Assembly: GCF_001624705.1 (NCBI RefSeq)
Contig: NZ_JSEO01000005.1
Location: forward strand, 62,001 to 126,000
Origin: Marinomonas sp. SBI8L
GTDB taxonomy: Bacteria; Pseudomonadota; Gammaproteobacteria; Pseudomonadales; Marinomonadaceae
Reading direction: 5' to 3'
DNA: 64,000 nt
The notes under the pieces were generated by a model. The model ran no database searches. It saw only the letters and a list, made by a program, of their open reading frames with translations, and was not told where the DNA came from. The translations under genes were made by a program, and so were the position numbers. Of the stretch, positions 1 to 7,896 are shown piece after piece; the stretch's first letter is position 1; each line of letters opens with the position of its first letter.

Positions 1-336
1 AAATCAGAAAACCTCACAAGAGCAAATCAGACGTAAGGAACCTGCGATTAAGTCACCTCTTCTCAATCTGCTCTTTTGAGGCATATGGGGAAAAAGCACT
101 GATCAAGGCACTACTGTTACGTAATCTAGATGCCTTTCGAGAAACGACAATACAGGGTGTTACTTTTTCTGAAATGCCGAGTAGGCATTATTTAAAGACC
201 CGAAGGGCATGATCTAAAACACCTATCTTTAGGTTGTGGACCTTATCAATAGAATTACTATGAAATTGCGATCCTTACCATAAATCTAACGGCTTTTATC
301 CACACGCTAAAACGGGAGAACTTATTCACAGGTTCA
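1..336. other. Gene-free left edge with decayed sequence
   Basis: No intact gene is visible in this stretch. It holds one copy of a dispersed repeat (about 46-112) that recurs near 38.35 kb. Read on the minus strand, the repeat looks like the decayed 3' end of a coding sequence, with an in-frame stop in this copy. The remainder has stops in all frames and no clear RNA signature. It may be the remnant of a mobile or duplicated gene, but the family was not recognised. Confidence 0.5.
46..112 (-). repeat. Dispersed repeat, copy 1 (decayed coding 3' end?)
   Basis: This copy matches 38349-38415 at most positions over about 65 bp, including an identical 17-base run at the left end. On the minus strand both copies can be read as a peptide tail ending KRAD-x-EEVT followed by a stop. 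In this copy the x codon is itself a stop, whereas it is Trp in the other copy. That suggests a decayed gene end, but the parent gene is not in the window. Confidence 0.55.
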
Positions 337-1011
337 TTAATTAATTGCCAGTACTTTTTGCATCCAGCGAGAAATATCAACGACCTGCTCTGGGCACACA
401 GAATGCGGCATAGGATAAGATGCTTTTTCAACCTGATAACCTTTTGCTTCTAACTCGCCATGCGCTCGAACAGCTAATTCATAAGGAACTACAGGGTCTT
501 GAGTACCATGATGAATAAGCAGAGGCGCCTGCCCATTTATAGAGTCTGTCGCCATTGGGATCAAATTAGCATCAGCCAAATAAGTCGATAAAGCCATCAC
601 ACCAGCAAGTTTATACTTACCCAACAAACCAACCTGATAAGCAATTACTCCACCTTGTGAAAAACCCGCCACTAAAATACGCTCTGAAGAAATACCAGCG
701 TCTATTTGCTGTTCAATCAATTGAGTAACCTGCACTACAGACTCATCAATATTTGCCATATCCACTTTACGCTCCAGTGACATCTCTATAATGTCGTACC
801 AAGCCCGCATCGGCATACCACCATTAATCGTTACAAGGCGCATTGGCGCATGCGGAAAGATAAAACGTATAGCAGCACTCTGAGGTAAATTCAAAGAAGG
901 TACAATTGCTTTAAAGTCATTACCATCTGCCCCTAAACCATGTAACCAGATCACAGCTGCATCCGCTTGCTGACTTGTTTCTAACGTTAAAAACTCAAGC
1001 TTTTTAGACAA
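337..1011 (-). CDS. Carboxylesterase / acyl-thioesterase-like alpha/beta hydrolase
   Basis: This is a 224-residue cytoplasmic esterase of the Abhydrolase_2 (carboxylesterase / acyl-protein thioesterase) family. The fold markers are LHGLGADGNDF near residue 23 and the nucleophile elbow GFSQGG with Ser118. The remaining triad members are visible as Asp172 in HGTQDP and His203 in MPHSV. There is no signal peptide. The length is normal for the family, which hydrolyses short-chain esters or acyl thioesters; the natural substrate cannot be read from the sequence. A strong terminator lies between it and the upstream kinase gene on the same strand, so it is probably transcribed from its own promoter. 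Confidence 0.88.
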   Translation of the reverse strand: MSKKLEFLTLETSQQADAAVIWLHGLGADGNDFKAIVPSLNLPQSAAIRFIFPHAPMRLVTINGGMPMRAWYDIIEMSLERKVDMANIDESVVQVTQLIEQQIDAGISSERILVAGFSQGGVIAYQVGLLGKYKLAGVMALSTYLADANLIPMATDSINGQAPLLIHHGTQDPVVPYELAVRAHGELEAKGYQVEKASYPMPHSVCPEQVVDISRWMQKVLAIN

Positions 1012-1032
1012 GGTAAGTCTCCATAAAACAAT

Positions 1033-1066
1033 AAAAAAGGCTATCGAACAAAGCTCGATAGCCTAG
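1033..1066 (-). terminator. Rho-independent terminator after the kinase gene
   Basis: A 10-bp perfect stem (1038-1047 with 1055-1064, AGGCTATCGA and its complement) has a 7-base loop. On the minus strand it is followed by a run of T. It sits just downstream of the kinase gene and just upstream of the esterase start, so it separates the two co-directional genes. Confidence 0.85.
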
Positions 1067-1105
1067 CATAATTTACTTTAAAACCCTCTAAGCAATAAAA
1101 AAGTT

Positions 1106-2098
1106 TTAGTGATGAGTAGGAAAACGCACCTTAGTCACTGTTTGCTTTTCATCAAGCTTGAGCAATACATCCACCTTATCAGGCATTACAGACATCATAT
1201 GCTTAGTAAGTCGCTCATAATATTGCATAAAAGACTTAAGCTCATCATCAGACATAACAGTGAGATCTATTTTATTTAAACCATCACCATGAATATCGAG
1301 TAAGTGCTCTTCCAGCAACCTCTCTTGCTTATTACGCCAATCATAAACAACCTCATAATTAGGTGCCTGCATCCATAACATCAACTCAATACGCGCAAAC
1401 AGTTGCTTATAATCCTCCTCTAAATACTGATTCACTTGCTGACGCCAAATACCTTCAGCATCCATTTCAGTTTCAAGCTGATTAATAGGATCCACTAAAG
1501 ATTGCTTTTGTTCCGGCATACCGACACACCAACCTTCAAACAAAATGACATCAATTGGCCCTTCAACCTCCTGCCAATCTTTAACATGACGCCTTTCATC
1601 CGTGGATTTATCAAAACAAGGCAAGCGCATCACCTCACCAGCTTTAAGGTTTGCCAATCTGTCTAAAATATTATTTATCAAAGCTAAATCATGTGTACCA
1701 GGCACACCACGAGTCATGAACATAGAATGTACATCACGAGCCATATGCTCACGCTCTACTCGCGTCTTATAAAAATCATCAATACTTAATACTATGGTTT
1801 TTTTATCATACGCCTTATATAAAACGTGGCTCAGCACTGTTGTAAATACAGTTTTTCCGCACCCCTGCACACCGCCCATACCTATTATTAAAGGATGAGA
1901 TCTTGGTTGGGCAAGCTGGGCAATCCAGTGGGCAAAAGGTAAATATAAATCCTCCAAGTGATCACTAAGAGAAACATCTGCGTATAAAGACTTTAAGGTT
2001 TGCTCAACGTCAAAACGCAATCTATGAATGAGAGAAGCTTGATCAGTGGTAAAAACACTTTGCTGCAACTGGTTCCAGGTTAAGGCCTGTATATTCAT
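1106..2098 (-). CDS. P-loop kinase of the D-glycerate 3-kinase / Tda10 type
   Basis: This 330-residue protein resembles plant D-glycerate 3-kinase and yeast Tda10, P-loop proteins related to uridine and pantothenate kinases. The Walker A motif GVQGCGKT lies at about residues 76-83, LSIDDFYKT follows, and LFEGWCVG is the later conserved segment. The expected reaction is ATP-dependent phosphorylation of a small metabolite, possibly glycerate; the substrate is inferred from family only. A longer reading frame exists, but the sequence AGGAGGT lies 8 bases before the ATG at 2098 (another ATG is at 2101), so the short start is chosen. It stands alone, followed by a strong terminator. Confidence 0.75.
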   Translation of the reverse strand: MNIQALTWNQLQQSVFTTDQASLIHRLRFDVEQTLKSLYADVSLSDHLEDLYLPFAHWIAQLAQPRSHPLIIGMGGVQGCGKTVFTTVLSHVLYKAYDKKTIVLSIDDFYKTRVEREHMARDVHSMFMTRGVPGTHDLALINNILDRLANLKAGEVMRLPCFDKSTDERRHVKDWQEVEGPIDVILFEGWCVGMPEQKQSLVDPINQLETEMDAEGIWRQQVNQYLEEDYKQLFARIELMLWMQAPNYEVVYDWRNKQERLLEEHLLDIHGDGLNKIDLTVMSDDELKSFMQYYERLTKHMMSVMPDKVDVLLKLDEKQTVTKVRFPTHH

Positions 2099-2359
2099 CA
2101 TCAACCACCTCCTAAAGGTTAGGGACAGCACGATTAACCAACACCCATTCAAATCCAGTTAACAAAAAATTTAAAGTTAATTTATAAAATCAAAAGCTTA
2201 GACAAATAAATCAAATCCAAACCTATTATCAAATCTTATGATTAAGACAAATGAACTTCAGGGTGTGTTCGTATCATCCTTGATAAACTATAGACGCTCT
2301 CTTCTTTTTTCCCAGTTTTTTGAGACAAGCTCAGTTAGAATAGACACTGATATTTAAAA

Positions 2360-3406
2360 CTAAAACAAGGTCAACTGCCTTTCTGAAACCGCTTTTAATC
2401 TATACCCCACGCCGATCAACCTTACTGGCATCTGACGCCTTGCATAAGCCTCCACTAAAAGGTCAGTAAAAAAAGCAAGCTCGTCACCTGCAACATAAGC
2501 AGTTTCAATTGTCGTTTGCTGAAAATCAGAGAATTTAAGTTTTAGATAATACTTAGCAAATTGTGCTATCCCTTTTTTGTTTTTTATTCGCCGCGCCAAT
2601 TCAAGCAATAAGTCTGGCAATTTAGCCTCACAAGCAGCAACGCCTTTTAAATCCTCAGCAAAGGTTGTTTCCACTGAAATGCTTTTACGCACAGAGTGGC
2701 TTTTAACTGGCCTTTCATCAATGCCATAAGAAAGTTGCTGCAAACGATATGCCCAGCTACCAAACTGCTGAGACAACAAAAGGTAATCTACTTTTTGTAG
2801 ATCATCACAAGTTTCTACTTTTAGTTTTGACAATTTTTCTTGGGTCACCCGACCCACTCCATGGATACACTTTACTGGGATTGAACGAACAAAGTCCTCC
2901 TGCTTACTTGGCTCAACAACAAACTGGCCATTAGGCTTATTCCAATCACTAGCCACTTTTGCCAAAAACTTATTTACAGCAATGCCTGCCGACACAGTTA
3001 TCCCTACTGTTTCATATATTCGCTGACGAATTTCTTCCGCAATTAAGGTGGCACTACCATAACAGTGGTTGCAATCTGTCACATCTAGATACGCTTCATC
3101 TAAAGACAGTGGCTCAATTTTCAAAGTGTAATCCCGAAAGATGGCATGCATCTGCCGCGATGCGAGGCGATATTTTTCCATATTGCCTCTTATCAAAACT
3201 AAATTGGGACATAAACTTACCGCCTTAGCGGAAGACATAGCAGAACGAACACCATATTCCCTTGCCGCATAATTTGCTGTGGCTATCACCCCTCTGGCAT
3301 TTGCTTGTCCGCCTATTGCCAAAGGAACCTCTCTAAGTGCCGGGTCATCACGCATTTCCACCGCAGCAAAGAAGCAGTCTGCATCTATATGTATAATTTT
3401 ACGCAT
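2360..3406 (-). CDS. dinB: DNA polymerase IV
   Basis: This is a 348-residue Y-family translesion polymerase that copies damaged templates during the SOS response. It opens with the DinB palm motif HIDADCFFAAVE, giving metal ligand Asp8 and the steric-gate Phe13. SLDEAYLDVT supplies Asp103 and Glu104, at the same positions as in the E. coli enzyme. Helix-hairpin-helix and little-finger regions follow. The C-terminus ends in QLTLF, a good sliding-clamp binding motif. A perfect LexA box lies 15 bp upstream of the start codon, so damage induction is strongly indicated. It appears to be a single-gene unit. Confidence 0.96.
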   Translation of the reverse strand: MRKIIHIDADCFFAAVEMRDDPALREVPLAIGGQANARGVIATANYAAREYGVRSAMSSAKAVSLCPNLVLIRGNMEKYRLASRQMHAIFRDYTLKIEPLSLDEAYLDVTDCNHCYGSATLIAEEIRQRIYETVGITVSAGIAVNKFLAKVASDWNKPNGQFVVEPSKQEDFVRSIPVKCIHGVGRVTQEKLSKLKVETCDDLQKVDYLLLSQQFGSWAYRLQQLSYGIDERPVKSHSVRKSISVETTFAEDLKGVAACEAKLPDLLLELARRIKNKKGIAQFAKYYLKLKFSDFQQTTIETAYVAGDELAFFTDLLVEAYARRQMPVRLIGVGYRLKAVSERQLTLF

Positions 3407-3421
3407 AGAAACACCATTTAA

Positions 3422-3437
3422 CTGTATATTTATACAG
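3422..3437. promoter_or_regulatory. LexA (SOS) box of dinB
   Basis: The sequence CTGTATATTTATACAG matches the gammaproteobacterial LexA operator CTGT-N8-ACAG exactly. It lies 15 bp upstream of the dinB start, where bound repressor would block transcription. A near-identical box precedes yebG at 39113. Confidence 0.92.
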
Positions 3438-3667
3438 CATTATGAAAGAGCACCTACAAAAATTCAAGCCAGCAAAAAAGTAATACTCTTTCATACATAC
3501 TGACACACAGCAGAAGCACCTGTAAGACAAGCAGTATCAAGAGTTCACCATTTAAAATTAATTAGGCATAATTAATGCATTAGGGTAAAAACAAATTTAA
3601 ACATTAAGTGTTGTGGCTAACAAAAATTAAGGTCACTCAGATTAAAAGCACTAATTAGGAGAAGAGA

Positions 3668-4336
3668 ATGAGATCTAGTCTGCTCTATGCGGCATTAATC
3701 GGTACCTGTGTTATCTTGGCAGGCTGTCGAGTATCGAGCGCTGGCTCATGTTCAGGCATAGCTCCATGTAATGCCAGCAACCCATCACCCGCTGCAACAA
3801 ATAACTTTGCTCAACCAACATATTCAAATAGTGGTTTTGCATCAGCACAAGTACCACAGCAAATTGTAGTACAACAAGCGCCGCAGCCAATTGTAATTAG
3901 TGCAACAGGCTATGCCGCGCCTATGGTGAGTAAAAAGTTATCTCGCCCACAAATCAGATTACTGACTTTACGCGGCTCAAAAGTCGATGCTTACCGAAAC
4001 TTATCTGAACGTGTTTACGGCCTTAAATTAAGAGGCTCAAGTTCCCTAAGAAGCATGATGACAGCTCACGATGAATTACAAACCTTTGTTGATGCCTACC
4101 TAATGGGTGCCAAAGTTGTTTCCCAAAGAGAACTAGAAGATGGCAGCTTTGAAACCATTGTAGAAATGGCACTACAAGAAAACTTCCAGCAATGTGTTCA
4201 AAACCCAGCAACCATTTCCAGCAACCCTGCATGTCAAATGGGCTATAGCAATTTGAATAATGGCATTAGCCAATATCAAAGCCAAACCAGCCCTCAAGTG
4301 AGATCAACGACGACCAACTTTTATTCTGTTGAGTAG
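3668..4336 (+). CDS. flgP: FlgP-like flagellar outer-membrane lipoprotein (LPP20 family)
   Basis: This 222-residue lipoprotein has an N-terminal signal peptide ending in the lipobox LAGC with Cys20. A Pro/Gln/Ala-rich linker (about 45-75) is followed by an LPP20/FlgP-type domain starting at VISATGYA. The segment SKVDAYRNLSERVYGLKLRG closely resembles Vibrio FlgP, which is needed for outer-membrane-associated flagellar basal rings. The extended linker and a Cys-containing C-terminal tail make it longer than typical FlgP (about 140-150 residues). A clear AGGAG ribosome site precedes the ATG. It is the first gene of a six-gene run and sits 8 bp before flgT; no flgO is seen. Confidence 0.8.
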   Translation: MRSSLLYAALIGTCVILAGCRVSSAGSCSGIAPCNASNPSPAATNNFAQPTYSNSGFASAQVPQQIVVQQAPQPIVISATGYAAPMVSKKLSRPQIRLLTLRGSKVDAYRNLSERVYGLKLRGSSSLRSMMTAHDELQTFVDAYLMGAKVVSQRELEDGSFETIVEMALQENFQQCVQNPATISSNPACQMGYSNLNNGISQYQSQTSPQVRSTTTNFYSVE

Positions 4337-4344
4337 TCCACTCC

Positions 4345-5538
4345 ATGTTTAAAAAGATTATTGCGACCAGCTTTTTGATCTACTCCCAGCTTGCTTCCTC
4401 ACAAATGATTGAAGCAACTGGGCAAGCCATCATCTACAACGAAGATTTAGCGGATGCCAGGTACAGAGCAACTGAGCAAGCATTAAAACAAGCCGTCTTA
4501 CAAGCAAACGCTAGGGTCATTAGCGAAGACACTCTCACCAATGGAGAAGTTGAGTCAGCAAGTTCTGTGCGAGGAACGGGGATCACCCAAAGCACAAACA
4601 TTATTAAAGAAGAGCGCAAAAATGACATACTCACCGTTGTTGTTGCAGCTGAAGTCACCCCTGAACACATATGTAGTAATGGCGCGACAAACCTTTACAG
4701 AAAGTCTGTTGGTGTCACCAGCTTTGCTTTACAAACACCACAACAAGCTAATCTAGGTTCGATTCACAACGTCCCTAGACTCATGCCAAGAGATCTCGTA
4801 AACGAAATAAACAAACAAGGCTTCTTGCATGCTTTAGCAGCCACCAACATACAAATTTACCCAGACCTTATAAATGCTCCTACCTCCACCAACCCAGATG
4901 GCTCTCTAACTGATGTCGCCCGCATTGGCGAAGACTTAGGAGTACAATATGTTGTCACGGGCGTCATTAGAGACATAGGCCCAGTTAACGAACTTGAACC
5001 AAATAAAGCCAATGTCTTCAAGAACTTCAAGCACGAAGAAAACAAAACCAGCGGCCTTCGCAACCTAGCTATCGACCTATATCTATATGATGGCTTTAGT
5101 GGCGCCCTGCTTTTTGAGCAAAGCTACTTTGAAACTGGCGAATGGGATTTAGATAAATCGATACGCACAGGTTATGGCAGCCCTAGATTTAAAAATACAA
5201 ATTTTGGAAAAATAGCACAACAAGTCCTGTGGCAAGCTGCACTAGATACCAGCTCTCGACTTCGCTGCCAGCCATTTATGGCAAATATTTTTCGCACTGA
5301 AGGAAATAGGGTTCATATAAACGCAGGCTCTATAGCAGGCGTAAAGTTGAACGATACATTTGGCATTTATCGCCGCTACGAAGTATTCAATCAACTACAA
5401 AACCCACTCACCCAGCTAAATAACGCCAACATCAATATCACCATAAAACAAGTTCAACCGAACTTTTCCATTGGTGAGCTCAATATTGACGCTCGAATAC
5501 TAAATGTTCAGCAGCAAGACGTTGTTATTGCTTGGTAA
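4345..5538 (+). CDS. flgT: Flagellar assembly protein FlgT
   Basis: This is a 397-residue secreted protein with signal peptide (about 1-19) and FlgT architecture. The N-terminal domain contains ATGQAIIYNEDLADAR with many alternating charged residues. A middle domain contains the VTGVIRDIGP segment, and a C-terminal domain begins at CQPFMANIF and includes the INAGSIAGVKLNDTF stretch. In Vibrio, FlgT forms the H ring around the basal body and stabilises sodium-driven motors and sheathed flagella. The gene starts 8 bp after flgP and is followed after 50 bp by a small coiled-coil gene. The pair argues that this cluster belongs to flagellar assembly. Confidence 0.85.
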   Translation: MFKKIIATSFLIYSQLASSQMIEATGQAIIYNEDLADARYRATEQALKQAVLQANARVISEDTLTNGEVESASSVRGTGITQSTNIIKEERKNDILTVVVAAEVTPEHICSNGATNLYRKSVGVTSFALQTPQQANLGSIHNVPRLMPRDLVNEINKQGFLHALAATNIQIYPDLINAPTSTNPDGSLTDVARIGEDLGVQYVVTGVIRDIGPVNELEPNKANVFKNFKHEENKTSGLRNLAIDLYLYDGFSGALLFEQSYFETGEWDLDKSIRTGYGSPRFKNTNFGKIAQQVLWQAALDTSSRLRCQPFMANIFRTEGNRVHINAGSIAGVKLNDTFGIYRRYEVFNQLQNPLTQLNNANINITIKQVQPNFSIGELNIDARILNVQQQDVVIAW

Positions 5539-5588
5539 ATCAATACAATCAAACCTACAACCATTAAAAAATTCGCAAGGGAAAAAAC

Positions 5589-5819
5589 ATGAACAACGAA
5601 TTACTACATCATCTTGAGCAACGCATTAACCAAGCGGTAGATGAAATCAGCGTATTACGCCAAAAAATTGCACAATTAGAAGCTCAAAACACCCAACTAA
5701 GCGAAGATAATAACGAACTAGAGCAAAAAGTTTATAGCCATCAAGAACAGCAAAACAGCTGGGAAACTTCTATCAACAAAATGCTAAATAACCTCAATCA
5801 GTTGGACGGCACAGAATGA
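5589..5819 (+). CDS. Short coiled-coil protein (TIGR02449/ZapB-like appearance)
   Basis: This 76-residue protein is almost entirely heptad-repeat coiled coil (about residues 5-70) with no signal peptide. Its opening, LLHHLEQRINQAVDEI, resembles the N-terminal coil of the ProQ-domain protein at 6688 (LITQLEQKISSLVNQL). The two could therefore interact or share ancestry; that is inference. Small proteins of this type (TIGR02449) are common in gammaproteobacteria and have no settled function. The stop overlaps the next start by 4 bp (ATGA), so translation is coupled to the 230-residue secreted protein. Confidence 0.65.
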   Translation: MNNELLHHLEQRINQAVDEISVLRQKIAQLEAQNTQLSEDNNELEQKVYSHQEQQNSWETSINKMLNNLNQLDGTE

Positions 5820-6508
5820 TTAAATACCTAATTACTAGCGCATTAGTATTCGCAGCCTTTTCGGCCCAAGCTGAAGGAATAGTATTTACCGGTGATGAAG
5901 TACTTCAAGAAGAAAGTACAGAAGAGATTCCAGGCATTAACAACCCAATTGTTGATACCAACCCTCAAAACATGCAGCCTTTAACGCAACCAATTCAAGG
6001 CCAGCCAATACAGTTACAACCTTACGCCCAACCTATAGACGGCTTTTATACACAAGACCCAGCGGCCACCCCTTTTGGCGCAGCAGAGGGTGGCGCCGAT
6101 CAAGCAGGCACCATGTCTAACCTTGTTGCCTACGAGTCACGCATTACTGGTCCAAGCAATTCAGACACAAATATTATTATTAATGTTGGCCAAGAGATGG
6201 TGACACCAACCAATTTCTCTTTTTACGGCGGCTTAAGTCTGGTCATGAGAGATAGTTTCGATTTATCACTAAACGCCGGCGCCCGTGCATATAGCCAAGG
6301 CGCAATTGTCATGTTTGATGGCGCACCTGTTTATGCCTATGGCGGTGCAGGCATAATGCTTTTAGGTGATACCAGCCTTTATCCTGAAGTTGGTGTTCGT
6401 TTACTCCCTTCTGATAATACTCGCCTAGATATTTACCTAAGAGCCTACACAGGATCAGGTGGCACTTATGGCGATCACGTTACATTTGGTTTAGCACTTA
6501 GCTTTTAG
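5816..6508 (+). CDS. Secreted protein with putative outer-membrane beta C-terminus, function unknown
   Basis: This 230-residue protein was not matched to a known family. It has a signal peptide with likely cleavage after Ala19 (SAQA). An acidic and then Pro/Gln-rich linker (about 45-75) follows, and then a Gly-rich C-terminal half. The last 100 residues alternate hydrophobic and polar positions and end in FGLALSF; a terminal Phe is typical of outer-membrane beta-barrel proteins. Its place in an operon with flgP and flgT suggests a cell-envelope role near the flagellum. It overlaps the upstream gene by 4 bp and abuts the next small ORF with no gap. Confidence 0.7.
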   Translation: MIKYLITSALVFAAFSAQAEGIVFTGDEVLQEESTEEIPGINNPIVDTNPQNMQPLTQPIQGQPIQLQPYAQPIDGFYTQDPAATPFGAAEGGADQAGTMSNLVAYESRITGPSNSDTNIIINVGQEMVTPTNFSFYGGLSLVMRDSFDLSLNAGARAYSQGAIVMFDGAPVYAYGGAGIMLLGDTSLYPEVGVRLLPSDNTRLDIYLRAYTGSGGTYGDHVTFGLALSF

Positions 6509-6673
6509 ATGAAAAAACTAATATTTCTAACTCTTAGCTGTCTTGGTTTTTATCTTTATATACAGATACAAAACAACCCGACGATAGAAATAGTCGAGCC
6601 AACACCAGAACAACTAAAACAGATGTATGGTTTAACGGGAGTTAAGGCAACTCCCTTGCCCCCTTTGCAATAA
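6509..6673 (+). CDS. Small membrane or exported protein, 54 residues
   Basis: An ATG directly follows the TAG stop of the preceding gene (no gap) and opens a 54-codon frame. The product starts MKKLIFLTLSCLGFYLYIQ, a hydrophobic segment that could be a membrane anchor or signal sequence. A short hydrophilic tail rich in Pro and Glu follows. Stop-to-start coupling and the lysine-rich N-terminus support expression. Its small size means many annotation tools would skip it. No function is assigned; the operon context suggests an envelope or flagellum-linked role. Confidence 0.5.
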   Translation: MKKLIFLTLSCLGFYLYIQIQNNPTIEIVEPTPEQLKQMYGLTGVKATPLPPLQ

Positions 6674-6687
6674 TCAGGCTTTCATGT

Positions 6688-7476
6688 ATGGATCAACTAA
6701 TCACGCAACTAGAGCAAAAAATTAGCTCCCTTGTTAATCAACTAAACTCAGCCAAACAAGAGATTAGTCAATTACGCTCTCAGCTAGCGCAAGAGCCACA
6801 ACAGACATCCGCTGTTGACCCGCTTATCACAAGCATGGAAGGACTTCCTGCTGCTGACCAACTTCAGCTTTACATTGCAGACTCACTTGACCTTTCTGAA
6901 CCAAACCAAAGCAAACCAACACTAGACAATGAAGAACAGCTCAGCTTCGACTTAGGCAGCAAAAACCTGATTCACGATCTATTTGCCGATGCCGATGCCG
7001 ATGCCGATGCCGATGCCGATGCCGATGCCGATGCAGACAGATCTTCCAACACAAACAACCAACAACGTAATAAAAATCAGAAAAACAACCTACGTCTAGT
7101 AAAATTGTTAGAGAGTCGCTATCCAAAAGCATTTAACTGGAGTAACCCAAAACCTCTAAAAATAGGCATAGATCAAGACATCACTCTGGATGAGGAGTTG
7201 ACTAGAAGCAAACTAAAACGCGCCCTAGCAGCCTACACTCGCTCAAACCGATACAAAAAATGCCTGAAAAAGACGTCAGATCGAATAGGCTTAGATGGAC
7301 AACCAATCAAGCCAAACAAGGGCAAGAATAACCAAGCTCAAAAAATTCAAAATGAGCCAACAAAAACACCTAATACCTCATCAAAAACAGCCAATGATAA
7401 TGATGAATATCAAGACCTTAGCTCAGAAGAACGCATGAAACTCAAGCTTGCAAAACTGACCGGTAATAAATTTTAA
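6688..7476 (+). CDS. ProQ/FinO-domain RNA-binding protein with N-terminal coil and Ala-Asp repeat
   Basis: This 262-residue protein has three parts. Residues 1-35 form a coiled coil similar to the 76-residue protein upstream. Residues 100-117 are nine Ala-Asp pairs encoded by a hexanucleotide repeat. Residues about 135-208 match the ProQ/FinO RNA-chaperone fold, with LLESRYPKAF, PLKIGIDQDI, RALAAYTRS and RYKKCLK. The C-terminal tail is Lys/Asn/Gln-rich and basic. ProQ proteins bind structured small RNAs and mRNA 3' ends; here the domain order (coil, acidic spacer, FinO) is unlike E. coli ProQ, where the FinO domain is N-terminal. It is the last gene of the flgP-flgT operon, 14 bp after the 54-residue ORF. 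Confidence 0.82.
   Translation: MDQLITQLEQKISSLVNQLNSAKQEISQLRSQLAQEPQQTSAVDPLITSMEGLPAADQLQLYIADSLDLSEPNQSKPTLDNEEQLSFDLGSKNLIHDLFADADADADADADADADADRSSNTNNQQRNKNQKNNLRLVKLLESRYPKAFNWSNPKPLKIGIDQDITLDEELTRSKLKRALAAYTRSNRYKKCLKKTSDRIGLDGQPIKPNKGKNNQAQKIQNEPTKTPNTSSKTANDNDEYQDLSSEERMKLKLAKLTGNKF
6985..7038 (+). repeat. In-frame hexanucleotide tandem repeat (GCCGAT)
   Basis: Eight perfect GCCGAT copies (6985-7032) and one diverged copy, GCAGAC, encode Ala-Asp pairs inside the ProQ-domain gene. The unit is a multiple of three, so copy-number change would lengthen or shorten an acidic spacer without frameshift. Confidence 0.97.
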
Positions 7477-7491
7477 AAATAGTTGTTTTTT

Positions 7492-7521
7492 TTGTTTACA
7501 AGGCTGGTGTGGATCTATATT
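7492..7521 (+). promoter_or_regulatory. Possible sigma-70 promoter of tRNA-Tyr
   Basis: A TTGTTT hexamer (7492-7497) is separated by 18 bp from TATATT (7516-7521), about 18 bp before the mature tRNA-Tyr 5' end. The -10 fits well; the -35 is a weaker match. Confidence 0.45.
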
Positions 7522-7538
7522 ATTCACTCCGCACTTGT

Positions 7539-7622
<84 letters not shown>

Positions 7623-7896
7623 TTTCTCTTTTTTAAAGCATTGCTTTAATATCTCAGCTAATTCCTTAGCAAACAAAACACCTTAGAATACACTCAAAAA
7701 TATCAAGAACAAAACCACCCTATCAAAGTACACAAAACTTATCTCAAGCAATTTCACCCCTCTTTACCTCGATAAAAACCAACAACAAACCCAAGAAAAA
7801 ACCACAAACAAAACTCAAACTAACACACTCAAAAACACATTAAATCCTCTAAAGAATTGCACACAACAGCACAAGCCAGATTTCAGACTCAGCACT
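7623..7896. other. Gene-free, G-poor AC-rich stretch
   Basis: No gene, tRNA or clear terminator is seen. On the plus strand the sequence is unusually rich in A and C and very poor in G, which is a strong strand bias. It leads directly into the heptamer repeat. A weak AAAGC/GCTTT hairpin follows tRNA-Tyr, but it is too short to call a terminator. Confidence 0.5.

Noticed and set aside
289-339. Similarity of a GELI peptide near 320 to the broken frame at 41498-41614
   Set aside because: Only a handful of residues match, and the bases at 337-339 are the esterase stop, so chance is the better explanation.
6941-7132. Minus-strand frame with His-Arg repeats opposite the ProQ gene
   Set aside because: It is the complement of the GCCGAT repeat. 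It has no ribosome site and the plus-strand gene has clear FinO homology.
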